This document shows positions 1 through 13,400 of a stretch of 64,000 bases of DNA, one piece after another; position 1 is the first letter of the stretch, and each line of letters begins with the position of its first letter. Both the position numbers and the translations under genes were made by a program. The notes beneath the pieces were generated by a model. That model was not told the origin of the DNA, did not search any database, and saw only the letters and a list, made by a program, of their open reading frames with translations. The DNA is from Arbacia lixula (Eukaryota; Echinodermata; Echinoidea; Arbacioida; Arbaciidae), in the NCBI GenBank assembly GCA_963669155.1, contig OZ022586.1, forward strand, positions 62,001 to 126,000, in the 5' to 3' direction.

Positions 1-1344
1 TACCTACTACCATTGCCACTCCCCTATGCTGTCTTCACTCTATCTTCTTCTACCTACTATCATTGCCACTCCCCTACGGTGTCTTCACTGTATCTTCTTC
101 TACCTACTACCATTGCCACTCCCCTATGCTGTCTTCACTCTATCTTCTTCTACCTACTATCATTGCCACTCCCCTACGGTGTCTTCACTGTATCTTCTTC
201 TACCTACTACCATTGCCACTCCCCTACGCTGTCTTCACTCTATCTTCTACCTACTACCATTGCCACTCCCCTACGGTGTCTTCACTGTATCTTCTTCTAC
301 CTACTACCATTGCCAGTCCCCTACGCTGTCTTCACTCTATCTTCTTCTACCTACTACCATTGCCACTACCCTACGCTGTCTTCACTCTATCTTCTTCTAC
401 CTACTACCATTGCCACTCCCCTACGCTGTCTTCACTGTATCTTCTTCTACCTACTACCATTGCCAGTCCCCTACGCTGTCTTCACTCTATCTTCTTCTAC
501 CTACTACCATTGCCAGTCCCCTACGCTGTCTTCACTCTATCTTCTTCTACCTACTACCATTGCCACTACCCTACGCTGTCTTCACTCTATCTTCTTCTAC
601 CTACTACCATTGCCACTCCCCTACGCTGTCTTCACTCTATCTTCTTCTACCTACTACCATTGCCACTACCCTACGCTGTCTTCACTCTATCTTCTTCTAC
701 CTACTACCATTGCCACTCCCCTACGGTGTCTTCACTCTATCTTCTTCTACCTACTATCATTGCCACTCCCCTACGCTGTCTTCACTCTATCTTCTTCTAT
801 CTACTACCATTGCCACTCCCCTACGCTGTCTTCACTCCCTTCTTCTACCTACTACCATTGCCACTCCCCTATACTGTCTTCACTCTATCTTCTTCTACCT
901 ACTATCATTGCCACTCCCCGACGCTGTCTTCACTCTATCTTCTACCTACTACCATTGCCACTCCCCTACGCTGTCTTCACTCTATCTTCTACCTACTACC
1001 ATTGCCACTCCCCTATACTGTCTTCACTCTATCTTCTTCTACCTACTATCATTGCCACTCCCCTACGCTGTCTTCACTCTATCTTCTACCTACTACCATT
1101 GCCACTCCCCTACGCTGTCTTCACTCTATCTTCTACCTACTACCATTGCCACTCCCCTATACTGTCTTCACTCTATCTTCTTCTACCTACTATCATTGCC
1201 ACTCCCCTACGCTGTCTTCACTCTATCTTCTACCTACTACCATTGCCACTCCCCTACGCTGTCTTCACTCTATCTTCTACCTACTACCATTGCCACTCCC
1301 CTACGGTGTCTTCACTCTCCCTTCTTCTACCTACTATCATTGCC
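1..1344. repeat. Minisatellite, 50/47-bp unit, beside the donor of CEP290 exon 14
   Basis: About 27 copies of a pyrimidine-rich 50-bp unit (TACCTACTACCATTGCCACT and onward); 47-bp variants lack one TTC. It begins within a few bases of the donor at 1350 and runs off the window edge. Because 50 is not a multiple of 3, all three plus-strand frames stay open for more than 440 codons. These are not proteins. Confidence 0.95.
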
Positions 1345-1350
1345 ACTTAC

Positions 1351-1439
1351 CTCTGGGCCCTCTGTGTAGCCAGAGCTCTGATCTGTCTCTTGAGAGCAAC
1401 CCTCTCCTCCTCTAGCCTCTCCACCTCTTTAGCCAGGAC
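1351..1439 (-). CDS. CEP290: CEP290 coding exon 14
   Basis: 89 nt between TATTCAG and GTAAGT, phase 0 in and phase 2 out: VLAKEVERLEEERVALKRQI, then RALATQRAQ, matching LLKEIESLEEERLDLKKKI and RQMAQERGK of vertebrate CEP290. The next exon is outside the window, on the left. Confidence 0.9.
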
Positions 1440-4400
1440 CTGAATACAATCACAGCCATACCATCCCCATCAGGCCATTAATATACATCTCTATATTACT
1501 ATTTAATATAATCTCACTAAAATCAAAACAAAACTGGTCTGCAGCTAAATAGCATATTTAGGAAACTGCATATAAAACATATTCTAATGAATTCATATTA
1601 ATTGGGCATAAATAATATCCAACAAATAGCAATGATTCTGTATCAGACAACGTGCTTTAAAAATATATTGTTGGTAATGTTGCTAATGCACACGGTACAA
1701 TAAATGATATCAAACAGCTTTTTCTGATCATACCTGATTCAAAGCTCTATCTTGCTGGCTTTACAACCTTGCTATTTGACCATACATCATTCAAGTCTCT
1801 ATCTTGCTGGCCTCTATACAACCTTGCTATCTGATCATACCGGATTCAAAGCTCTATCTTGCTGGCTTTACAACCTTGCTATTTGACCATACCTCATTCA
1901 AGGCTCTATCTTGCTGGCTTCTATACAACCTTGCTATCTGATCATACCTGATTCAAAGCTCTATCTTGCTGGCTTCTATACAACCTTGCTATCTGATCAT
2001 ACCTGATTCAAAGCTCTATCTTGCTGGCTTCTATACAACCTTGCTATCTGATCATACCTGATTCAAAGCTCTATCTTGCTGGCTTCTATTAGCCTTGCTA
2101 TCTGATCATACCTGATTCAAAGCTCTATCTTGCTGGCTTCTATTAGCCTTGCTATCTGATCATACCTGATTCAAAGCTCTATCTTGCTGGCTTCTATTAG
2201 CCTTGCTATCTGATCATACCTGATTCAAAGCTCTATCTTGCTGGCTTCTATACAACCTTGCTATCTGATCATACCTGATTCAAAGCTCTATCTTGCTGGC
2301 TTCTATACAACCTTGATATCTGACCATACCTGATTCAAAGCTCTATCTTGCTGGCTTCTATACAACCTTGATATCTGATCATACCTGATTCAAAGCTCTA
2401 TCTTGCTGGCTTCTATACAACCTTGCTATCTGATCATACCTGATTCAAAGCTCTATCTTGCTGGCTTCTATACAACCTTGCTATCTGATCATACCTGATT
2501 CAAAGCTCTATCTTGCTGGCTTCTATTAGCCTTGCTATCTGATCATACCTGATTCAAAGCTCTATCTTGCTGGCTTCTATACAACCTTGCTATCTGATCA
2601 TACCTGATTCAAAGCTCTATCTTGCTGGCTTCTATACAACCTTGATATCTGATCATACCTGGTTCAAAGCTCTATCTTGCTGGCTTCTATACAACCTTGC
2701 TATCTGATCATACCGGATTCAAAGCTCTATCTTGCTGGCTTTACAACCTTGCTATCTGACCATACCTCATTCAAGGCTCTATCTTGCTGGCTTCTATACA
2801 ACCTTGCTATCTGATCATACCTGATTCAAAGCTCTATCTTGCTGGCTTCTATACAACCTTGCTATCTGATCATACCTGATTCAAAGCTCTATCTTGCTGG
2901 CTTCTATACAACCTTGCTATCTGATCATACCTGATTCAAAGCTCTATCTTGCTGGCTTCTATTAGCCTTGCTATCTGATCATACCTGATTCAAAGCTCTA
3001 TCTTGCTGGCTTCTATTAGCCTTGCTATCTGATCATACCTGATTCAAAGCTCTATCTTGCTGGCTTCTATTAGCCTTGCTATCTGATCATACCTGATTCA
3101 AAGCTCTATCTTGCTGGCTTCTATACAACCTTGCTATCTGATCATACCTGATTCAAAGCTCTATCTTGCTGGCTTCTATACAACCTTGATATCTGACCAT
3201 ACCTGATTCAAAGCTCTATCTTGCTGGCTTCTATACAACCTTGATATCTGATCATACCTGATTCAAAGCTCTATCTTGCTGGCTTCTATACAACCTTGCT
3301 ATCTGATCATACCTGATTCAAAGCTCTATCTTGCTGGCTTCTATACAACCTTGCTATCTGATCATACCTGATTCAAAGCTCTATCTTGCTGGCTTCTATT
3401 AGCCTTGCTATCTGATCATACCTGATTCAAAGCTCTATCTTGCTGGCTTCTATTAGCCTTGCTATCTGATCATACCTGATTCAAAGCTCTATCTTGCTGG
3501 CTTCTATACAACCTTGCTATCTGATCATACCTGATTCAAAGCTCTATCTTGCTGGCTTCTATACAACCTTGATATCTGATCATACCTGGTTCAAAGCTCT
3601 ATCTTGCTGGCTTCTATACAACCTTGCTATCTGATCATACCGGATTCAAAGCTCTATCTTGCTGGCTTTACAACCTTGCTATTTGACCATACCTCATTCA
3701 AGGCTCTATCTTGCTGGCTTCTATACAACCTTGCTATCTGATCATACCTGATTCAAAGCTCTATCTTGCTGGCTTCTATACAACCTTGCTATCTGATCAT
3801 ACCTGATTCAAAGCTCTATCTTGCTGGCTTCTATTAGCCTTGCTATCTGATCATACCTGATTCAAAGCTCTATCTTGCTGGCTTCTATTAGCCTTGCTAT
3901 CTGATCATACCTGATTCAAAGCTCTATCTTGCTGGCTTCTATTAGCCTTGCTATCTGATCATACCTGATTCAAAGCTGTATCTTGCTGGCTTCTATTAGC
4001 CTTGCTATCTGATCATACCTGATTCAAAGCTGTATCTTGCTGGCTTCTATACAACCTTGCTATCTGATCATACCTGATTCAAAGCTCTATCTTGCTGGCT
4101 TCTATACAACCTTGCTATCTGACCATACCTGATTCAAAGCTCTATCTTGCTGGCTTCTATACAACCTTGATATTTGACCATACCTGATTCAAAGCTCTAT
4201 CTTGCTGGCTTCTATACAACCTTGATATCTGATCATACCTGATTCAAAGCTCTATCTTGCTGGCTTCTATACAACCTTGCTATCTGACCATACCTGATTC
4301 AAAGCTCTATCTTGCTGGCTTCTATACAACCTTGCTATCTGATCATACCTGATTCAAAGCTCTATCTTGCTGGCTTCTATTAGCCTTGCTATCTGATCAT

Positions 4401-7400
4401 ACCTGATTCAAAGCTCTATCTTGCTGGTGTTGCTGGCTTCTATACAGTCTGGCTTGCTCCATATCGATAGGCTGCTTAGGCTCAAACCCCAGCCTGCCCC
4501 TCAGCTCCTCGTTCTCCTCCAATAGTTCATTCAGCTGAATCTCAAGCTTGTTCACATTTTGAGTCAGAGTTTCTATACTCCTGTCAGAACCAATCAAACA
4601 TTAATGTTTTATTTTCTTAATTTATATGCACTCAGGAGATTTGTTTCATTAAAGGATCATGTTTAGGTTGCTTAAATCCTGTGACCCCAGAGATTATGTA
4701 TTTCCTATAATGAAATGTTCGTCTTTCTTTTGAATTGTTTCAAATCCTAGAGTTGTTGTTTTCATTGGGTGAACACTTTAATAATGTTTCAGTAAAACAA
4801 AGATAATATCTCTGGGGCTTAAATTTGACAAACCTTCAGGCAAGATGCAATGAATCGCTAACATGATGCATGCTAAATCAAATAAGAGGGTAAGGGGGAG
4901 TGAAGGTAGAGCGGGGAGGCAGAGAGAAGGAGGGTGCAAGGCAGAGAGAAGGAAGAGAGAAAGGTAGACAAGGGGAGGGCTAAAGGAAGAGACATGGAAG
5001 ATAAGGGAGCAGATGAGACAGACACAGATCTAATGAGATGGAGCCAGCTTCCCACCTGTCTCTCAAAGCTATCTGCTTCTTGCCCAACTTGATCTCCTGC
5101 ACAGCCTCGGCCAGACCATACTCTCCCTGCAACAGCAATGCATAGAGACAATCATATCATATCAGACCATACTCTCCCTGCAACAGCAATGCATAGATAT
5201 CATATCAGACCATACTCTCCCTGCAACAGTAATGAATAGATATCATATCAGACCATACTCTCCCTTCAACAGTAATACATAGATATCATATCAGACCATA
5301 CTCTCTCTGCAACAGCAATGCATACAGACAATCATATCATATACTACTTTCCTATGCTAATTAGGAACCTATAATATGCTCAGGAACCAATAAGTTCACT
5401 TACAATATTTAAGTTTGACATGCACTTTCACCCTTAAACTTGTTCATATTTACCAGCTTTCACATACCATTCAAATAACACATTCTAACAGAGTGTCAGA
5501 TATACTGTAGTTCCATGATAACATCACATGAACTATGGATTTCGATTCTTGGAATCTTCTTGCATTCTCACCAACACTTCAAAACATTTTTCTGCGTCCA
5601 ATCTGAACGCACTCTGACAATTGCTGTGAGGTTACAGGGGTATGACCCGATACTCATTTCTCCTGCAGTACAGTTGCTTTCCTCCTTCCAAGAGATCACA
5701 CATGTGCCACCCATTCTCCTCACCTCTTCATAGTCTTTCATCCTGTTGATGGCTTCATTCAGCTCCTTGTCCTATAGATCATTTATGATACCATGTTAAC
5801 ACATCTCACATGAGCTTTTTATTCAGACTCTTGGAAACTTCTCCTCACCTCTTCATAGTCTTTCATCCTGTTGATGGCTTCATTCAGCTCCTTGTCTTTC
5901 TGTCTGGCATCTGCTTCTGCCTGCTGTACCCTGTCCTCAGCAGCCTGCAGGTCCTTCTCCTGCTCCTTCAGAGTCTCTCTCAGCTTGCTGATCATGTTCT
6001 GCAGCCTTACCGTGGGAGCTTCACCAATCAATGAAGATAATGATAATAACAATAGATATACATAGATATAAGATAGTGGACAGTGTCTCTCTCAGTTTGC
6101 TGACCATGTTCTGCAGCCTTACCGTGGGAGCTTCACCAATCAATGAAGATAATGATAATAACAATAGATATACATAGATATAAGATAGTGGACAGTGTCT
6201 CTCTCAGTTTGCTGATCATGTTCTGCAGCCTTACCATGGGAGCTTCACCAATCAATGAAGATAATGATAATAACAATAGATATACATAGATATGAGATAG
6301 TGGACAGTGTCTCTCTCAGCTTGCTGATCATGTTCTGCAGTCTCACCGTGGGAGCTTCACCAATCAATGAAGATAATGATAATAACAATAGATATACATA
6401 GATATAAGATAGTGGACAGTGTCTCTCTCAGTTTGCTGATCATGTTCTGCAGCCTTACCGTGGGAGCTTCACCAATCAATGAAGATAATGATAATAACAA
6501 TAGATATACATAGATATAAGATAGTGGACAGTGTCTCTCTCAGTTTGCTGATCATGTTCTGCAGCCTTACCATGGGAGCTTCACCAATCAATGAAGATAA
6601 TGATAATAACAATAGATATACATAGATATAAGATAGTGGACAGTGTCTCTCTCAGTTTGCTGATCATGTTCTGCAGCCTTACCGTGGGAGCTTCACCAAT
6701 CAATGAAGATAATGATAATAACAATAGATATACATAGATATGAGATAGTGGACAGTGTTTCTCTCAGCTTGCTGATCATGTTCTGCAGTCTCACCGTGGG
6801 AGCTTCACCAATCAATGAAGATAATGATAATAACAATAGATATACATAGATATAAGATAGTGGACAGTGTCTCTCTCAGTTTGCTGATCATGTTCTGCAG
6901 CCTTACCGTGGGAGCTTCACCAATCAATGAGGATAATAATGATAATACAATGATAATAATAATAATAATAATAATAATGAGGATAATAACAATAACAATA
7001 GATATAGAAAGATATGATAGTGGACAGTTAGAAGAAGAAAAGTCAAAGACAGGTAGAAGAAAGTGGGCAGTTACAGTGTCCTATGTCAACAATACTAAAG
7101 ATTAAAAAAGAACTTAAAAATACGGTCAACTCTGTTTTTCCACACATTCATACAAGATCTCAAGACAGGGAGTGTATCTGTCAGCATGCGAGTGTGAGAG
7201 CTCCTACCTGCACCTGATGTAGCATCATTCTTGAGCATCTCTAGCTCCTCTGCTCTCTCCTCCATGTCTCTAGCTGACTCCTCAAGCTGAGCTCGCAGGA
7301 TGTTCAGCTGGCTTTCCTTCTCCTGAAGAGCCTGCAACCAAACAAGCAGTTGGAACATCAAGTATGCCTGCATGACTCACATGGGTTGACTACATGATGG

Positions 7401-10400
7401 AAGTACCTTAGTGTGACAGGTAAAATACTGCTCTATGGGATTTGTGTGTATTTACTGTAAAATAATCCTCACGCGGCATTAAAAGTGTTATGATATACTG
7501 TTATCCTTAATTCTGGTAACACTTTGCATGAACCAGAACATAACATAAAATCAAAATTACATTAAGTTGCACTGACAAAAACACAATTCTGAATATGAAA
7601 CTCAGCTATAGTCATATGGAGGAGAAGGAAAGGGAGAACAAGTTATTCCTCATTTTCATGTGATATACCAATCATGGCATTTTCGCATTGAAAGTTGGAC
7701 TGACATGACTTGTGACACCCTTTCACACATGCCATAATCACAAGTATACAAAGGACTGTGGAGGAATGTATAGATGTGACTCCATTTGGGCTTTCAAATA
7801 AATGTGTACACCCATCCACCTGCATTGGCATGATGGTAAACTCTATCATTCTGTCTTATATCATGACATAATTGTAGTCATTACATCATTCACCTTGGAA
7901 AGTGCTACAACAGATGTCTTATCAGTGTCTAGTTTAGACCACTAGGCCCAATTTAAACCCACCTTGGAAAGTGCTTCAACAGATGTCTTATCAGTGTCTA
8001 GTTTAGACCACTAGGCCCAATTTACACCCACCTTGGAAAGTGCTAAAACAGATGTCTTATCAGTGTCTAGTTTAGACCACTAGGCCCAATCTAAACCCAC
8101 CTTGGAAAGTGCTACAACAGATGTCTTATCAGTGTCTAGTTTAGACCACTAGGCCCAATTTACACCCACCTTGGAAAGTGCTACAACTTATGTCCTATCA
8201 GTGTCTAGTTTAGACCACTAGGCCCAATTTACACCCACCTTGGAAAGTGCTACAACAGATGTCTTATCAGTGTCTAGTTTAGACCACTAGGCCCAATTTA
8301 AACCCACCTTGGAAAGTGCTTCAACAGATGTCTTATCAGTGTCTAGTTTAGACCACTAGGCCCAATCTAAACCCACCTTGGAAAGTGCTACAACAGATGT
8401 CTTATCAGTGTCTAGTTTAGACCACTAGGCCCAATTTACACCCACCTTGGAAAGTGCTACAACAGATGTCTTATCAGTGTCTAGTTTAGACCACTAGGCC
8501 CAATTTACACCCACCTTGGAAAGTGCTACAACAGATGTCTTATCAGTGTCTAGTTTAGACCACTAGGCCCAATCTAAACCCACCTTGGAAAATGCTACAA
8601 CAGATGTCTTATCAGCGTCTAGTTTAGACCACTAGGCCCAATCTAAACCCACCTTGGAAAGTGCTACAACAGATGTCTTATCAGTGTCTAGTTTAGACCA
8701 CTAGGCCCAATTTACACCCACCTTGGAAAGTGCTACAACTTATGTCCTATCAGTGTCTAGTTTAGATCACTAGGCCCAATTTAAACCCACCTTGGAAAGT
8801 GCTACAACAGATGTCTTATCAGTGTCTAGTTTAGACCACTAGGCCCAATTTACACCCACCTCGGAAAGTGTTTCAACAGATGTCTTATCGGTGTCTAGTT
8901 TAGACCACTAGGCCCAATTTACACCCACCTTGGAAAGTGCTACAACAGATGTCTTATCAGTGTCTAGTTTAGACCACTAGGCCCAATTTACACCCACCTT
9001 GGAAAGTGCTACAACAGATGTCTTATCGGTGTCTAGTTTAGACCACTAGGCCCAATTTAAACCCACCTTGGAAAGTGCTACAACAGATGTCTTATCAGTG
9101 TCTAGTTTAGACCACTAGGCCCAATTTAAACCCACCTTGGAAAAAGCTACAACAGATGTCTTATCGGTGTCTAGTTGAGACCACTAGGCCCAATTTAAAC
9201 CCACCTTGGAAAGTGCTAAAACAGATGTCTTATCGGTGTCTAGTTTAGACCACTAGGCCCAATTTACACCCACCTTGGAAAGTGCTACAACAGATGTCTT
9301 ATCGGTGTCTATCTCACTGGCGGTGATCTGATCTTTCTGCTGCTGGATGATGAGATTCAGTTTGTCTATCTCTGCATCTTTGCTCTCTAGTGCAGTCTGA
9401 AAATGATGAAAGAGAACTTTATACACCATAACCATTCATACATTTAAAATAGAACATGAGCAAACTCCATATTAAATATCACCAGTTGGACTGCACGTAA
9501 GGGCCAATTACACTAGCAGTAAAATAACATTACATTTTTAACATTGCCAGGGAAAATTGAATGTTGCTAAGCAACTACCCCCGAACACAGATCCAAAGAC
9601 TTTATGCATGCCACATGCATGTGGCAGACATATGGCCAATGCACACAAAATAATCACCAGAGCATTGTTGGCAGTCAAACATGGCACTTTTTTAATACAT
9701 ATTATTCATTTTTTGGGTGTAAATTAACCTACAGCAAAGAAAAAATAAGACCATGCAATGATCTTTTGACCCAAATGAAGAAGGTTCAATGGCATGTGGT
9801 GGTCCACCACTTGATCAGGTTTGGTTTAGTATAAACAGACAGGGAACAGATGGGCAGATGAAAGGACAACCTGAAAACATCATGCTCCTGAACACTCTAT
9901 GGTGCAGGCATACAACATCACAAGAATATCATCATTTTTTATCAGCCTGCTTCATACAGTGGCCAGGTAAGCACTGCACATTAGATTAATCACAATGAAT
10001 GTGTGCTCATTGGGTTTAACTCTCTCATTATCATTGGCATGAATGTGTGAAGTAAGCCAATGGGGTTTTCAAGGCCTGGTAATGTAAGGCTTAACTCTCT
10101 CATTACCATTGGCATGAAGATGTGTAGTAAGCCAATGGGGTTTTCAAGGCCTGGTAATGTAAGGCTTAATCTCTCATTACCATTGGCATGAAGATGTATA
10201 GTAAGCCAATGGGGTTTTCAAGGCCTGGTAATGTAAGGCTTAACTCTCTCATTACCATTGACATGAATGTGTGTAGTAAGCCAATGGGGTTTTCAAGGCC
10301 TGGTAATGTAAGTGTCAATAGCTGACCAGCATGTGTAGGCCCCATTGAGCTACCAACTGTGAACAAGTAGCCAACAAACTAACCTTCCACATATCAACTT

Positions 10401-13400
10401 TCTTGTTGAGTTCTGTCATGACTTCATCGTCTCCTTCAATCTGGGACTGCAGCTTGTCGGACAACTCTCTGATCTGGAAAAATAAGGTGCACATAAGAGT
10501 CCATATCAACATCACATTGCTCAAGCATATTCCCATATCATTCACTAACTAATCTACCTACCTGTTCCTTGAGCACATTGTTCTCCTGCTTAAGTCTGGT
10601 GACCTTGAGGTCTGAATGACCTTGTGTAGCTGTTGCCTACCTGTTCCTTGAGTACATTGTTCTCCTGCTTAAGTCCAGTGACCTTGAGGTCTGAATGACC
10701 TTGTGTAGCTGTTGCCTAACTGTTCCTTGAGCACATTGTTCTCCTGCTTAAGTCTGGTGACCTTGAGGTCTGAATGACCTTGTGTAGCTGTTGCCTACCT
10801 GTTCGTTGAGTACATTGTTCTCCTGCTTAAGTCCAGTGACCTTGAGGTCTGAATGACCTTGTGTAGCTGTTGCCTACCTGTTCGTTGAGTACATTGTTCT
10901 CCTGCTTAAGTCTGGTGACCTTGAGGTCTGAATGACCTTGTGTACCTGTTGCCTACCGGTTCCTTGATTACATTGTTCTCCTGCTGAAGTCTGGTGACCT
11001 TGAGGTCTGAATGACCTTGTGTAGCTGTTGCCTACCTGTTCCTTGAGTACATTGTTCTCCCGCTTGAGTCTGGTGACATTGAGGTCTGAATGACCTTGTG
11101 TAGCTGTTGCCTACCTGTTCCTTGAGTACATTGTTCTCCTGCTTAAGTCCAGTGACCTTGAGGTCTGAATGACCTTGTGTAGCTGTTGCCTACCTGTTTC
11201 TTGAGTACATTGTTCTCCTGCTTGAGTCTGGTGACATTGAGGTCTGAATGACCTTGTGTAGCTGTTGCCTACCTGTTCCTTGAGTACATTGTTCTCCTGC
11301 TTGAGTCCAGTGACCTTGAGGTCTGAATGACCTTGTGTACCTGTTGCCTACCGGTTCCTTGATTACATTGTTCTCCTGCTGAAGTCTGGTGACCTTGAGG
11401 TCTGAGTGACCTTGTGTAGCTGTTGCCTACCTGTTCCTTGAGTACATTGTTCTCCTGCTTGATTCTGGTGACATTGAGGTCTGAATGACCTTGTGTAGCT
11501 GTTGCCTACCTGTTCCTTGAGTACATTATTCTCCTGCTTAAGTCTGGTGACCTTGGAGTCCGACTGGCCAGACAGCTTCTTGATCTTCGTGTAGTCCTCA
11601 GCGATGGCATCCATCTCCCTCGCTGCCTCCTTCAGCTTGGCTTCCATCTGCTTCACATTCCGCTCAAGAAGCTCATTGTGGTCAGTAAGGTTCTGGATCA
11701 AAAACAACACCGTAATATTATTATGAAAATATGATCCCCAAATCCTGTTTTCTTGCAACTTTAGGGCTTTGGATTGTTTGCGTGATTGTGTTAGACACAG
11801 GTGAATATAGGATGTTTAACATATTCTGCAATGCCTGCAGGATTAGGAACTACAATGAGACTGGTTTCAAGCTCTTGATATTCTTATATTCTGCAAAGTT
11901 TTTAGGATGAGCAACCTAAGTGAACTTGGCTGTTCTGTTGATTCTATGAGCATAATATCATGTCCGAGGGCTGGACATGTTACCGGTCAGTACCTTGATT
12001 TCCTCCAGCTGGGAGTTGATCTCTCGGTTCTTCTGCCGAATCTTGTCTTGGTATTCCACGTCGTCTCCTCGTCGCATTCTAAGACTCTCTCTTTGGGATT
12101 CCATCTGGCGCTGGTAGTCTCGCAGATCTTGGCGTAAGGCATCATTCTGTACAGTGAAAGGGAGACATTACATTGGAAGGTAAAAGTTGTTTTATATTGC
12201 CAGGTCCATCCTGTGAAATAATAGAAGTACTCATACAATTCTAATACAGAAAGGAAGTCATATTGAGTATGTAAATACAGATACAAAGAATCAAACATGT
12301 AAGTTTACCTATTTCCCTTCCGCCTATTTCAGTGCTACCTTGTGATATAGGAGTTGTATTTTAGAAATATTGCAAAGATCAAGTGTGACACATAATAGCA
12401 CTTACATGCCCCTCTAAGCTAATGAATAATGTACACATATGCTAAGCTGTTCCCTTTCCCTCTGTTCTCCCTCCATAAACAGCCATCCGATCTTACAAGT
12501 CCATTTAATGTATCTTCTTCTCCTTCTTAAACCTATATAGCGCTGGCTAGACAATTTCTCTAGAGAAGTCCTTAGCCTACTCTTATATAGATACATTTTG
12601 AGGAAATATCTGAGGATATCACTGATGATAAGCTATTCCATGTGCCTTATCGTGACTTTGACTTTCTCATGACTCATGACTTTGACATTCTTCGTCAATA
12701 TGATGAGACCCACAGGAAGTGACAGACACTTACATCTCTCTTGTTGTCTCGGATCTCTTTCTCGGCTTCCTCTGCTCTGGTCTGGAGCTGTGGGCAAAAG
12801 TGACAAGAAACAAGCAATGTCTCACTCCTAGAATGGCTACATTCTTTGAATTAGAGATAAACCCAGGAGTTCTAAAAATACTCACACAATCTTAACACTA
12901 ATGCAGTTATATTAATTTCATGGACATTCACATTTTTGTAATATTCAACAAATAAAGAGTTTGGCGTTTTCAACATTTTCCATGTTTTGTCTAGTAATAG
13001 GACAACATGTCCGTACATGTTTTGTATGTAATTCTACAATATTAGCATGGGTACCATAATCTCAATCAAAATTGTAATTAACTTGTAGCCCTTAACTAAC
13101 CATAATCATCCATTCTTGTTTCCACCAGAAATGAATTGTTTTTGTAAAAATGCAACAAGCAGTGTCATGAGACTTGTCTATGGTGCACTGCTCCATACAA
13201 TGTCCTTACTTGACACACCTCTAGAATGAGTGTTAGTGTTTTAGCTAAGCTCACCCTCTCTGCCTCAGACTTCTCCTTGTACAGCTCCCGCTCCTTTTCC
13301 TTGAGCTCCCGCTGCAGCAGGTCAGTCTGTCTGCTCAGCTCATGAATCTCATTTTGCAGCTGCCTCGTGTCCCTCGACCCACCCGAACCTCCCATTCTCT

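Noticed and set aside
13..1443. Plus-strand open frames of 447-476 codons
   Set aside because: Translations of the 50-bp minisatellite in three frames, antisense to CEP290.
1726..4436. CRISPR-like regular array
   Set aside because: Units are head-to-tail without unique spacers, in an intron of an animal gene.
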